The notes beneath the pieces were generated by a model. That model was not told the origin of the DNA and did no database searches. It saw only the letters and a list, made by a program, of their open reading frames with translations. Below, piece by piece: positions 47,010 through 58,205 of a DNA stretch of 64,000 nucleotides. Origin of the DNA: Diospyros lotus (lineage: Eukaryota; Streptophyta; Magnoliopsida; Ericales; Ebenaceae); contig NC_068345.1 of assembly GCF_014633365.1 (NCBI RefSeq), forward strand, positions 12,594,058 to 12,658,057, given 5' to 3'. The position numbers and the translations under genes are program-made. Within the stretch, counting starts at the first letter, position 1, and each line of letters opens with the position of its first letter.

Positions 47010-50000
47010 ATGGGTGGAAGTGCAATTGATGATGATTGGGAATTTGCTTCCCCTTCAAATTTGGTTCGAACAGTTGTTTTGGTTGGACGTACAGGCAATG
47101 GTAAAAGTGCAACAGGAAATAGCATCCTTGGAAGAAAGGCATTTAAGTCAAGGGCTAGCTCTGCTGGTGTTACAAGTACATGTGAGCTGCAGAAAACTGT
47201 ACTGAAAGATGGGCAGATTCTTAATGTCATTGACACTCCTGGTATGACTATCTCAATGTCCAATTATCCCATTGAATTTTGGAGTATGAGATTTAAGACT
47301 TGGCTAAGAAGCATGGACACTCAAGAGCCTTGTCTGTGTTCAGCAAGATACTCATCGCACACTCCCTATCATGTGTTGGATACACATATACATTCATTCT
47401 GCTATTTTCCTTATTCCTTTAGTTATTTTTAATAGGGAATACTGTTTAGAGACATTTAATGACATGCATGTGCTTTGTTTTATTTCAGTAGGCATGCTGC
47501 AAGTTAAGGAAAATGAATGTGAGAACACACACACACATACTCACACAAGTATATAGCTCAAATGCACTTGCAATACAAAGAAAGGATTGGACATTTATTT
47601 GTTGTGGTGTTCCTATTGTGTCTAGGTCTTTTTATAGATTTCCTTACTCTTGTATGTAAATAACATATCTTTATTCGCACGTCTTGGAGCCTTAATGTAT
47701 AGATTCACTGTTTAAGATGTTTTTCTCTTTCTGAAGAGCAAAAAATGGTTGTTGACATGTGCATGTAGATAGTAAGATATATGTGAACATAAGCAAAATT
47801 TGAATGGAAAATAAATCAAAAACTTAAATGAATAGGATACTGTATCACAGGGGGGACATTGCGTTTTAATGTTAATCTAAATGAAAATAAGCACAATTTG
47901 AATTGAAAGTAAATAAAAAATTAAATAAATAGAATAAAAGCTGTAGGATTCTAGAAAAGAAAATTATTAATTCATGCGAAGTGCTTCTGAAATGCCATTT
48001 ATTTGTTGATTCATACTTTTGTTTGAAGTTCAAAATTCTAACTGTACAGAAAAAATGGCAGGATTATTTGATTTTTCAGCTGAGTCTGAGTTTATTGGCA
48101 AAGAAATTGTCAAATGCATCAGTATGGCCAAGGATGGTATCCATGCAGTTCTTGTAGTTTTCTCAGTGAGGACGCGCTTTTCCAAAGAAGAGGAAGCAGC
48201 TCTGCATAGCTTGCAAACTTTGTTTGGGAGTAAAATCAATGATTTCATGATTGTGGTCTTTACTGGTGGGGATGAACTCGAAGATGATGATGAAACATTG
48301 GAAGATTACTTAGGTCGTGAATGTCCTGACCCTTTAAAGGTATAGTTTCTCAGTTGTCCTGACTCCTGAAAACCTTTCTACATCTATAAATTTCTTGTTC
48401 ATCATTGGTTTAGTAACATTTGTCATTACTGTATTGGAGGTTAATTGGCTCATTTCCTCTTCTGTAACTTCATCCCGAACATCTGTCGACTTATGCGCTG
48501 TTTGGGATGTAAAATAATTTTCTTAATTTATTTTACTTGTGCATCTTCTGCACTTCAGATAAAATGAAAGTTTTTGTTAAAAATCTTCATGTTTCATTCA
48601 TTTTGTACTTTTCAAAGTCCCTTCTTTATCATTTTTGCCATATCATATGAGCCTGTCCTAGCTGACACTAGGTTTAAGAAACAAGACAAGCACTTGATCA
48701 CATACAAAAACAACTTACCAACTACCCAGATAGAGTACTTTCTCTTTAGACAAGAGGTCTGCTTATATCGTAAGGACTGTAAAGTTATACCAAGAGAATG
48801 GTTGACCACTCAATATAGAATTCCTATCACTAGGCTCTGAGCTCACCACTGCATTTAACATTTTTTAGGTGATCAGGAAGATTTTGGATCAGGGGAGTAT
48901 CAGTTGATTCATTAAGACCATTCCCATGTATTTTGTTGGACATGTGATGATGAGACATTGTATCTGGGTCAATTCTAGTTTTCAAACAACATTATTGGTT
49001 TTCCATGATTGGGGTGAAGAATGGAGGTTATATTTCGTGTTCTTTAATTTCTGGCTTTGGTACCACGGTTGATCATTACTACTTGCTAGAGGGGTTGTAG
49101 AATTCTCTTTCTAACTCTCCATTTTTTTAAGTTATGGAAAAGATGCAGCCTAGAAAATTGATTGTGGAAAATCCTTATTTTCCAATGTGATGTGCCCTAC
49201 CTTCTCTTCAAAATTATCTCTAAAACATGGAAGGACCATGTCTGCAGTCCAGAGCAAGTTTTTTTAGTGACAAATTTCCTACTTTTTTCTTTTTTATTCT
49301 AAGAGCCCTTGTGATGTAGAAGGTTGAGCTTTTCATCTTTTCTTTCCAAGCAGAATGGCTTACACATTTTGTCTAGACGTATAACATGGTTAGATCAAAT
49401 TAATTCTGACTAGAAAATAAACATGACCTATCATCTGTCCAAATTCTCAAGACTGACTTTTCAGCTTCATATCTCAGTGAATGCTCAATAAATCAGGACA
49501 AACTTTATATCTATCAAAAGCTACAGTTGTCTAGTTTCAAATGCAACTGACAGTGCATTAATTGGAGTTTTATGGAGAAATTTATGGGATTCCAAGAATT
49601 TACTAGCTTTTATACATCTAGTGAGATTTATTGTATATATTTTGCTGTTATTGTGCGGTTGAGTAGTACAAATAGCTAGTCTTTGAAGGAATCCATGTGC
49701 GTGGGAGTTGAAAAACAACAATTGTGAGTTGAGTCAAAGTTATTAAGTTTTATCCTGTTGTGTGAGTTATTCCACCACCTTCCAACATACGGTTAGTAGG
49801 TTGTTTAAATCATGCATTAGAGTGATTTCTTTAGGATAATCATTCTTTATGTTTATGCTTAATGGCTGTCTTTTAGTGATTTTCACATTTCCTTGTCAGT
49901 CATATGTATTGAAACGGTAGTTTTTAATTTTGAATTGTCATGTACATGGGAAAAAATCTGGATGAATTTGCTAAAATCTGCAAACAGAATAATTATTTAC

Positions 50001-50405
50001 GACATTGGTGTAGGAAATCCTGCTGCTATGCAAAAACCGACAAGTACTGTTTGATAATAAGACTAAGGATGAAGCCAAGAAAGCTCAACAACTTCAGGAA
50101 CTTCTGTCTCTTGTAAATATAGTTACCGCACAGAATGGTGGGCAACCATATACAGATGAGTTGTTTGTTGAATTGCAGGTGAGAGTCTTACTGGTCATTT
50201 TCTTGCATAAACAGTAAATTAGCATTATGCAAGCAGCACATTATAATTATCTCTACATTGTCTTTGACAGAAAGGGGCCATGAAACTCCGCAATCAGACA
50301 GAAGAGGTCAATTCCTTGAAGGGATACTCGAAAAGTGAGATATCTGAGTTGAAGGAGCAAATGCATAGGTCATATGAAGAACAAATTAAGCGAATAACTG
50401 AGATG
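47010..50405 (+). CDS. AIG1/IAN (GIMAP-like) GTPase gene, four coding exons seen, last exon missing
   Basis: Exons 47010-47241, 48062-48339, 50014-50178 and 50271-50405 join to 810 nt, 270 codons, all with GT-AG introns and open frame. AIG1-type GTPases bind GTP and act in plant stress and defence responses. Visible motifs: P-loop GRTGNGKSATGNSILG (about residues 27-42), a G2 Thr in SAGVTSTC, G3 DTPG split by intron 1, HAVLVVFSVRTRF, G4 FTGGDELE, and the AIG1-typical NRQVLFDN and YTDELFVEL. The last exon (NQTEEVNSLKGY, SEISELKEQMHRSYEEQIKR) is a coiled coil. The start ATG is the first after the leader intron. Plant family members are usually about 330-350 residues, so roughly the last 60-70 are absent. 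After a donor GTAAAT at 50406 no further exon is found in this window; retroelements follow. Confidence 0.9.
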
Positions 50406-50950
50406 GTAAATTTGGGATATATCTTTGTGATACTTTTCATATTGTGTGCAAATTCATTCTTTCACTTTACGATCAACAAGTCTGTTCTGATGTCCAGTTA
50501 TTGGTGAATATTATGACTATGGGTAGTAATGATTCCAAAATCCTGTTTTTTTGATTCGAGACTAAGTTATGATGAAAGGATATAGTAAATTGACTCAAGA
50601 AAATATTTTTAAGAAATTTCTCTTGGGTAGTTATGAAAAATGCATATGGTAAATTAGTTCAAGAAGTTATTTTCATGAAATTTATCTTGGACTGTCCCAG
50701 TTTTCCCAAAAGAACAGTGTTTTTTGCTGGTTCTTGGAACTACAACAATGTTAGAACAATAACAACATAATCTCTCTAGGTGGGGTCTGTTACATGAATT
50801 CTAGCTCGTCAATCATTTCTATCTATGACCACTCTCATGAAAAAATAAAAACTACGTGAAAACCAATATGCTTAAAGTTTTTGTTATCTTTTAATTTTAG
50901 ACGATGAAAATGAAAAAAAAAAAAAAAGATATAGATACTTAGCCAACTAG
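50406..50950 (+). other. Start of the last seen intron, or alternative 3' end, of the GTPase gene
   Basis: If the donor at 50406 is not used, translation continues for 33 codons to a stop at 50505-50507 and adds a hydrophobic stretch (LGYIFVILFILC) that looks like a C-terminal membrane anchor. Beyond that the sequence is AT-rich with no exon-like frame or recognisable element, and a minus-strand copia LTR begins near 50950. Confidence 0.45.
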
Positions 50951-51325
50951 TCTTGTGGTTTCTAAACAAAACTGAAAATAGCTGATTGAAGCAATGTTTG
51001 AAGAATACTCAATTAGAGAGGAAGAAAAAAACTTACTTAATGAAATGGAAAACTGCTTCAATATCTTGTTGAGCATACGAATGGGGTATATATATACCAG
51101 AATTCTTCTACATCTCCTGAAAAACAGAAAAATTGAATATCTTTAAAGGATAAAGTTTATTACTAAAGTTGGACTTGTCACTTGAAATCAACTACCTCAT
51201 TTTTCTTAGGAACCTACCTCTTTATTAGTTTAATTTTTTTTTTAATCTTCCCTTATCTCCAATCAACCTTATCTTTTGGTCTCATCCGTATTTAAACTTT
51301 TTGATTTGATATTCCAACACTCCCC
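50950..51325 (-). mobile_element. 3' LTR of a minus-strand copia element
   Basis: The minus-strand LTR starts TGTTGGAATATCAAATC at 51325, right after the purine tract CTTGAGGGGGAG (complement of 51326-51337). A TATATATATACC block with nearby regulatory-looking sequence lies at 51087-51100. The LTR end is uncertain: candidates are TGTTGAGCATACG at 51067 and TGTGGTTTCTAAAC near 50955. Confidence 0.6.
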
Positions 51326-51335
51326 CTCAAGTGAA

Positions 51336-52190
51336 TAGATATCAATCATTCCCAGCTTACTAATTAACATTTGAAAACTTGCTTTGGACATAGATTTAGT
51401 TAGAATATCAGCCTGTTGATCTTGAGTTGGAATGTACGAGAGGATAATTTTTCCGTTTTCAATTTCAGTCTTGATGAAGTGTTGATCAATCCTTACATGC
51501 TAAAATAGATTGTGAACTATGCTAATGACTGATTTGCCGTCACTATATAGCTTCATAGGTGCATCCCACGATATCTTTGAGTCGTGTAAGAGTCTTTTCA
51601 ACTAGATTAATTCACATATTTCTTGGGTAATTTCTCTATGCTCTGCTTCTAACTACCACTGACTGTTTTTTAATTCTCCAAGTACTTAGGTTTTCCCATA
51701 ATTTACTGCAGTATCCTGAAGTAGATTTACTGTCTTCAACAATCCCTGCCTAATCTACATCAGTATATTCAGGGTTATCACATTTTCTGAACAATAGGCC
51801 CTTTCCTGGTGTACCCTTGAGATGTCTGAGAATATGATTTACTGCATCTAGATGTCTTTGTGTAGAAGCATGCATAAATTGACTTACAACACTTACACTA
51901 AACGCAATATCTAGTCTTGTTAGAGATAGATCAATTTTCCTACCAATCTTTGTTATCTTGCCTTATCCACAGCCTTTGTGCTCCTTGATTTCCAATTTTG
52001 TTCCAAAGAAGTACTTGCAGGTTTGCAACCTATTTTTCTTGTTTCAGTGAGAAGATATAGAGTATATTTCCTCTAAGTAATGAAAATACATTTTTACTCC
52101 TTATTGCTTCTATGCCAAGGAAATATTTAAGTGTTTCAAGGTCTTTAGCTTTAAACTTAGCTTGTAGACACTCTTTAGCTGTTGAATCCC
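51336..52190 (-). pseudogene. Tork-type copia pol fragment (RT end to RNase H)
   Basis: Minus-strand translation gives KDLETLKYFLGIEA, then LDIAFSVSVVSQFMH, VNHILRHLKGTPGKGLLF, EDSKSTSGYC, KLYSDGKSVISIVHN, RIDQHFIKTEIENG, YIPTQDQQADILTKSMSK and LGMIDIYS, the standard order of the copia RT/RNase H end, followed by the polypurine tract and LTR. Stops and frameshifts make it dead. The N-terminal side is cut at 52190, where a gypsy gag fragment of opposite orientation begins. Confidence 0.85.
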
Positions 52191-52460
52191 TGTAGTAATC
52201 GATGGGATTCGACTGCCAGATCTAAACCTCAGAGACGTGTGGACTTGGGGTCAATTTAAGAAACTTTTTCTAAGAAGTATTACCTTGCTAACATTTGTAA
52301 CCAGAAGGAAGTATAGTTCCTCATGTTGAAACAAGGTAACATGACCTTGATTGAATATGAAAGGAAGTTTGATGAGCTATCACGTTTTGCCCCAACTCTA
52401 GTGGACATAGAACAAAAATGGGCAAGCCGCTTTGAACAAGGCTTGAGGGATGATCTACGG
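52191..52460 (+). pseudogene. Gypsy chromovirus gag fragment (left arm of inverted repeat)
   Basis: + strand translation gives RWDSTARSKPQ, KKYYLANIC, then FLMLKQGNMTLIEYERKF, DELSRFAPTLVDIEQKWAS and RFEQGLRDDLRR, which is the gag (capsid) end region of Tekay-type chromoviruses. It faces the opposite way to the pol of the same element (minus strand). The sequence is cut after RDDLRR and joined at 52461 to an LTR in inverse orientation. The copy at 59916-60470 has the same junction. Confidence 0.85.
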
Positions 52461-53317
52461 CGAGGTTGTTTTCTCTCATTTCTACACCAAATTCGCTTCT
52501 TTTTTTGTAGAATTTTTCCCACTCTCTTTAGCACAATATCCTCTCTTTTAGTTTTCTCAATTTTGCCCAAATTCTTCTAAAACTTGTGAACTACCTTAAG
52601 ACCTATTTATAGACATTTTTAACCAATCATGTTTCGCCACATGTCCCATCATTGTGAGGCCTCATTATTACCTTCCATGTGTGGCCAATAGATGCTTGCC
52701 ATATGTCCCAAATTTGGAGGCTAAGCAAAAGTAAAGACTTGGATTTCAAAACGATCCAAAGTTGGAATAGAATGTTGTTTGAAATCCAAAGCTAGATTTG
52801 AAATCCATTTGAAATGCAAAGTTATATTTAATAAGATTTGAAATCTATTTGAAATCCAAAGCTATATTTAATAAGATTTGAAATCTAAACTTATATTGGA
52901 AATCTATTTGAAATCCAAAGCCAGAACCCAAAACGATCCAAAGTTGAATTGAAATGAGTTCTCAAATTCGCAATCATGACTTCCAATGGTTAGTTGGTTC
53001 AATTCGTTACTAAGTTTCAAGAATTATACCTTGACTTGAACTTTTCGAGTAATTGCACTTAGACCTCTTACAATTGGGTCCTCGGGCGATCCAAAAATTA
53101 TTTTTTTGGCCCCTGGAGAATTGATTTATTATGCTAATACCCCAAGGGTTTTGGTAAATTACACTTTTACCCGAACTTTAATATTTACGATTTTGCCCCT
53201 GATTCAAAACTGAAATTTTATCTCAAGACTTTCATAATATATTATTTCATCAAGTATCTGAATCTAAAAATTCCGAGTGTTGCATTATATTTGAGTCTAA
53301 AAATCTCGAGTATTACA
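52461..53317 (-). mobile_element. Gypsy LTR, 5' part only (element G3, left)
   Basis: Starts (minus strand) TGTAATACTCGAGATTTTTAG at 53317 after a purine tract (complement of 53318-53330) and runs about 857 bp, similar to 4076 leftward. There the fuller LTR continues beyond 3233, whereas here it stops at GCTCG/CGAGG near 52461 and joins gag. So only the first 40 percent of the LTR is present. The block with alternating GATTTGAAATC / CTATTTGAAATCC words (52790-52900) is a small local repeat. Confidence 0.75.
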
Positions 53318-53414
53318 ATCTACCCTTCTAAAGAATTTTCGTCCTCGAAAATTTACCTTCTCGTCATCAAACAGTTGGGGATATTTGGATTGCATCTCGT
53401 CCTCGAGCTCCCAA
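53318..53414 (-). pseudogene. End of G3 chromodomain, polypurine tract
   Basis: Minus-strand translation ELEDEMQSKYPQLFDDEK and VNFRGRKFF is the end of a chromodomain-type chromovirus integrase, with the widespread TTTCGAGGACGAAAATTC words and then a purine tract before the LTR start at 53317. The codons continue at 54582 (upstream on the minus strand) on the far side of the hAT-like insert, which split the chromodomain between TTW and ELE. Confidence 0.8.
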
Positions 53415-54573
53415 TAGGGGTGAGCAAAAGTTTGGTTTAACCGAACTAACCGAACCAAACCAACCAATTTGGTCAGTTCAGTTTGGTTTTTTTAATGAAA
53501 TAATTTAGTTCGGTTAATTCGGTTCGGTTTTTTTTATGAAACGGTTCGGTTCGGTTAGTAATATTTCTAATTTTTGGTTATTCGGTTAACCGAATTAACC
53601 GGTTCAGCCGCCCCCCTCCCCCTAACCGACCTAACTAGTTCAACGACCCCCCCCCCCGGCAAACACGGAACCCACCCGACCCGCGACACTCACTCCCTCC
53701 CTCTCAGTTCTCTCTCTCTCTCTCTCTCCCCCCACCCTCGCCTGCGACTGCTGCTGAAACTGCACCCCCCCTTCTCTCTCTCTCTCCCCCCACCCTCCCA
53801 CTCACAGGTGAGACTGCGAGATCGATTTCAGAGGCCCCAAAACACGGAACCCACACCCGACCGAATCGAACCCTAACCCTTACCCCACCATCCCTCGCCG
53901 TCGTTTCTTCTTTTTCTTATGCTTGGACGATCGACGAGGGCTATTCCAAGATCTGGGCCATGGCAGCGGCTGCCGAAGTGGCGGAGGGGCAATCGGCGAC
54001 GACGACGTGCGCGTCGAAGCTCGTCGACCAGACCAATGCCTTTCCCTTCGCCGATCGCCATCCCCTTCGTCTCCTTGTTTCTTCCTTCCCTTGTGTTTGG
54101 ACGATCGACCCCATACGGCCATACCAACAATGATCGGCCATCAGACACAAGTTAGTATTGATGTTAGGTTAGGGTTTTAATTTTTCAATTTTTTTTAACT
54201 TTCAGTGATGATCGGTCGTCCCCTTCGTTTCCTTGTTATGGATTAATTTCTTGATATTTCAGTGAGGTTAGTTACTTAGTTTCAGTGAGATAGTTTCTTG
54301 ATATTTCTTCCTTTCATTGTATTTCCTTCTTTTGCACAAATTAATTTGTATTATCTCAATTTCTAAATGGTTTTGCTACTTTTGCATATGCTATTCTTGT
54401 ATTTCATTTCTGCAAATTGGTAGAATGGTTTGTTTCTATACTGATTTTGCATAATCGGTTATCGGTTTGGTTAATTCAGTTTAGTTTTCAGTTAGTTGGT
54501 TTCGGTTAGTAGGGTTGGTCGGTTCGGTTATCATATGTTAGTCGGTTCGGTTATAACCAATTGCACACCCCTA
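53415..54573. mobile_element. hAT-like non-autonomous DNA transposon
   Basis: Flanked by a perfect 8-bp duplication GCTCCCAA (53407-53414 and 54574-54581), the size made by hAT transposases. Ends are inverted repeats TAGGGGTGAGCA and, complemented, TAGGGGTGTGCA. Near both ends many copies of CGGTTCGGTT / AACCGAACC words occur, as subterminal repeats. The 1159-bp unit has no transposase. Its middle (53640-54160) is G/C-rich and unlike the AT-rich flanks, with CT runs and a repeated block CTTGGACGATCGAC / TTTGGACGATCGAC, and may be captured DNA. Removing it restores the chromodomain frame. Confidence 0.88.
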
Positions 54574-54581
54574 GCTCCCAA

Positions 54582-54991
54582 GTTGTTTCTTCAACTGAAT
54601 GATGTTGCCATAATGCCTTGACTAACGGTATTTCTTTATTGCGAAGTTTTTGTACTTTCTGAGTTATAATACATGTTGGTGCCTCCTCATATGTTAGGTC
54701 CCGCTGGATATCCTATGGTTGACGTTTTACTACATGGGCTGGGTCAGGGACATACCTTTTGAGTATCGATACATGGAAAACATCGTGTACTACTGAAAGA
54801 TCCAGTTGTAAGACTAGCTGATAAGCAACATTCCCAACCTGCTTTAGGATCTCAAACGGGCCTATAAACTGAGGTTTGAGCTTTCCTTTCTTCCCAAACC
54901 GTAAAACTTCTTTTATGGGTGTAACTTTTAAGAATACCTTATCACCGATGGCAAACTCCAAATCTTTTCTCCTTTTATCATCATAGCTTTT
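54582..54991 (-). pseudogene. Gypsy integrase C-terminal domain and chromodomain start (element G3)
   Basis: Minus-strand translation MTKSYDDKRRKDLEFAIGDK, then GKLKPQFIGPFEILKQVGNV, AYQLVLQLDLSVVHDVFHV and SILKRYVPDPAHVV is the GPF/Y-type integrase C terminus. RDLTYEEAPTCI and KLRNKEIPLVKALWQHHSVE follow as the start of the chromodomain. One stop is seen after KRQP. It is separated from the integrase core (58539-59075) by the 3.5-kb gag-only element and from its own end by the hAT-like element. Confidence 0.88.
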
Positions 54992-55308
54992 TGTCACAAC
55001 TCATGGGTAGTTAGAAGGATATTATTGTAATAAGGTTGTAGTAGTTAGTATGAGGTATTTTGTGAGTTGTTAGGAGCACATGGATGCTATTTTTCGGATT
55101 TCATTTACTATTGAATAGATTATAAATAAGCCCTAAAATGTAGAGAAATGCATGTTGATGAATGAAGTAGATTCTTATCTCCCTAATTCTCTCTCTCTCT
55201 CTCTCGTTTCCTCTCTAATCTCTCCCTCTCTCTCTCTCCTTTAATTCTATCATCCAGTTTCTCTCCCAAATTCCAATCACAATCCTAGGTAACCCTAGGA
55301 ATGTGACA

Positions 55309-57002
55309 AATGATATCAAAGCTGGTTCTTCCTCGGCTGTGATTTTTGATAAATTTGTATCAGTTTGGTTCGAAATCGAGAAGGCGCAAGCGGATCTTGG
55401 CTTGAACTTGTAGGTGGAGTCCATTGTGAGAAGCAGATCCCTCCGATTCCTTTGCTCGTTGATTTCCGAACCTTAGGCGGTAGAAATCGATCAATTGTTA
55501 GGTAATCCTTAGCGGCAACGAAATTAATTGAACTTTTAAGAGGCGATTTCAGAAATAGCAGAGAGTTGACAGAGCGAGGATCCGACTTGGTTATTGATCA
55601 CCAACGGTGACTGATGTTGGCAATTAGGTGAAGCAATTCCAGTAAATTACGAAACCGAGCCAGTGGTCGCGAACCGTGGTCGGTGATTGGGTGAGAAGGA
55701 GGAGTTGGGGGAAGCGATTTTTGAATCTGCAACAATTGCGAGCAGAGCTGATTCCGGCCAGCGGCAGCAGAGATGGTGGTGTTCGACGGTGCTTTCAGAG
55801 ACGCTTAGAGCAGCTCCGGTTGATCGGAACTTGCAGGCAAATTAAACCTCCTTAATTCCAACGGGCCTGGTGATTGTCGGTACTTCAGGCAAGTAAAATT
55901 CAGTGGATAATTGAAGCTGAGGTGACTGAGGCGAGAAGGAACACCGACAATTCTTGGAGAGTTGTGGAGACTATCGGTGATTGGGCAAGAAGAACAAATT
56001 GAAGCAGATCCAAATCTGAGTGGATTCAGTGAGGTGAAGTAGGAGGCGAAGCGGAATTCAAATCGAGAAATGGATTGGAGCGAACGACCCGAATTTGGAA
56101 GGTGAATTCAGAGCCATTGATTGGAGACGGAAGTGAACAAGCAAGGCCGGGACAATCGTGTATCTATAGCAATCGCGGGCAGTTGCAAGCAACTCCATCA
56201 ATCGGCAATTGTTGTAGAACTTGGAACGAATTGAATTCAGGTCGATTTAGTTCCAGCGATTCCTACGGAGAATTGCCTCTCGGCTTGAAAATGTAGGAGG
56301 TATTGATTGGTCAAGGAAGGCATGCATGTGAGCAAGTCTGCGATGGGCGATTACTAGCAGTGTTTCCGATCTAAGCTTGAAGGAATTCTGGATCAGATTG
56401 CTAGCAGCGACAGGAGCAACAGATTTCGGCTACTGCAGTTGCAATTCAAGAAGGCGATTCACCTTAATTGCAACACAGTAGCTTAGATCCAGAATCGAAG
56501 CATGTCTAAAGTAGCTAACCCAAGAGGCGAGTTCCTTTGATCAGTTATATACTCGGAATTGAGACGCAGCGGAGGCATGGTGGTTTAGGTGATACAGGCT
56601 TAATTGGATCTTGAGTGGGGCGAGAAGTGCCGCCATTGTATGTGACTGAGTTGCGAAGGTAGGTGGGATCGAAACAGTCTAGAGGAGAATTCCGCAAGCA
56701 GCGATTCTCAATTGACTTGATTTCAGTTGTGATTCTCAACTCAGATTGGGAAGTGGTGAGAAGTGAAACTGCGCAATTAGAGCCATTGCAATCACTATTG
56801 GATTTTGGAGAATTTGATTAGGAGCATGTTTAGCAGCAAGAATTGAGGTTACTGAACTGAAAGCAACCATTGCAGGGTTGAATTAGATTTCAAGGATTAA
56901 GGATTGCTGAATTTTAATACAAGGAGGAGTTTTTGAAGGGATCCTTAGAGGCTGATCAAGAGGCTGTTATAGGGTGCAATTTCAAGAAATTGAACTGAAG
57001 AG
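55309..57002 (+). other. Long non-coding leader of the gag-only element
   Basis: 1.7 kb with no sustained frame. It begins with the primer site, and 55382-55640 is nearly identical to 62367-62625 in the neighbouring related element, from GCGCAAGCGGATCTTGGC to GCGATTAGGTGAA-type sequence. The rest has loosely repeated words such as GGCAATTG and GCAAGCAA. Confidence 0.75.
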
Positions 57003-58049
57003 ATGGCTGAAGGACTAATTGCTGCAACAAAGGAAATTAAGGACCTCCGTAGGCAGTTGGACCATTTGTTGATCCTGTGTTCACATAAATTTCAGACTGC
57101 TAATCGGACTTTATTGACCTCAATTCCAAGTGTTGATTTGCCCACTATTGCTCCATTGGCTATTCCGGTGTTTGACAAGGATAGGACAAAATGGTGGATC
57201 TGGCAATGTGAACGGGTGTTCTACCAACACCGAATAGCTGAAAAGGAGAAGGTAAAAATGGCTACAGCTAATCTGAGTGGAATTCCATACGTGTGGTTCC
57301 ATAATTGGAGCTGGGGAATGGTGGAATTGAGCTGGCCGTAGTTTGTAATTAGCTTGTGTAACCAGTTTGGAGAAAGGACCAAAACCTATATTATCAATGG
57401 AGCTTCTAAGGCTATTAAGTTGGAGATGCAAGAAGCTGATGAGGAAGAAAAAGAAGCGGAAGAAGGGATTGAAGAATTGGGGGATGGCAGTCCAACGGTT
57501 GGCAACATCTCAAGCACCCCCATTGGTATTGAGAATTCAGATGCTAAAACTCTCAATATGACACCGTTGGAGGAGGTAACTGTTGAGGATGAAGCTGAGA
57601 TGTTTGCTAGCAATTTGGGAGTCAAGGATCTTGGAGTGGAAACGACCACAACAGCCGTAGATTGTGGAGATCTTAAATCTATTTCTCTTGAAGGAATAGG
57701 AATGGAAGGAGTTGCTAAATTACCTACTATGGATCAGGTAACTCCAACTGAGAAATCAATCAATTGGGAGGAAACTTGTGCCTTAATCGAAGTAGATAAC
57801 CATTGGAGGGCAGTTCAAGAATGGTTAGAGGTTAAGGGAGGATGCTTGCATGAAATTGATTACACTAAAACCTTTCAGCAGTATGTTTCTGATTTAGAGC
57901 AATGGAGGATGCAGAAGGATAAAGTGAAACAAGATGAAAGGAAGAAAATGAAGGGATTCTTTGTTGAAGGGACCGAGACGCTTGTTGTGTTGCTTACTCA
58001 TGTTTCCATTGGTGCGGCCGCAAGACATACTGCTGTTGCTGCTGAGTAG
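57003..58049 (+). pseudogene. Gag-like protein of the gag-only retrotransposon, one in-frame TAG
   Basis: A frame of 348 codons begins at an ATG (MAEGLIAATKEIKDLRRQL), with one TAG at 57339-57341, and ends TAG at 58047-58049. Residues about 55-115 resemble a retrotransposon gag core: PVFDKDRTKWWIWQCERVF, IAEKEKVKMATANL, GIPYVWFHNW, then after the stop FVISLCNQFGERT. The middle is acidic (EADEEEKEAEEGIEELGDG) and the C-terminal part (about residues 250-325) is Lys/Glu-rich. No zinc knuckle (CCHC) and no protease is seen. Apart from the TAG the frame is open, which fits a recent element or a stop that can be read through. Confidence 0.7.
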
Positions 58050-58205
58050 AAAGAAAAAAGAAAGCAAAAGAGAAGGGAAAAACAAGATAAAAAGAAGGAA
58101 AAGCAAAGAAGAAACCAATGGGTGAAGACGGACTTTGGATGAAGAAACAATGGCTTGGTTGTAATAAGTTTCTTGGGGACAAGAAACCTTTCAAGGGGAG
58201 GGGAA

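Noticed and set aside
48574..48840. 88-codon frame in the second coding intron of the GTPase gene
   Set aside because: No similarity to a known domain recognised, lies between good splice sites, and its sequence is AT-rich as in the rest of the intron.
53574..54180. Several overlapping frames on both strands in the G/C-rich middle of the hAT-like element
   Set aside because: They overlap in all frames, contain CT-run translations and Arg/Pro-rich strings, and show no domain. G/C-richness alone removes stops.
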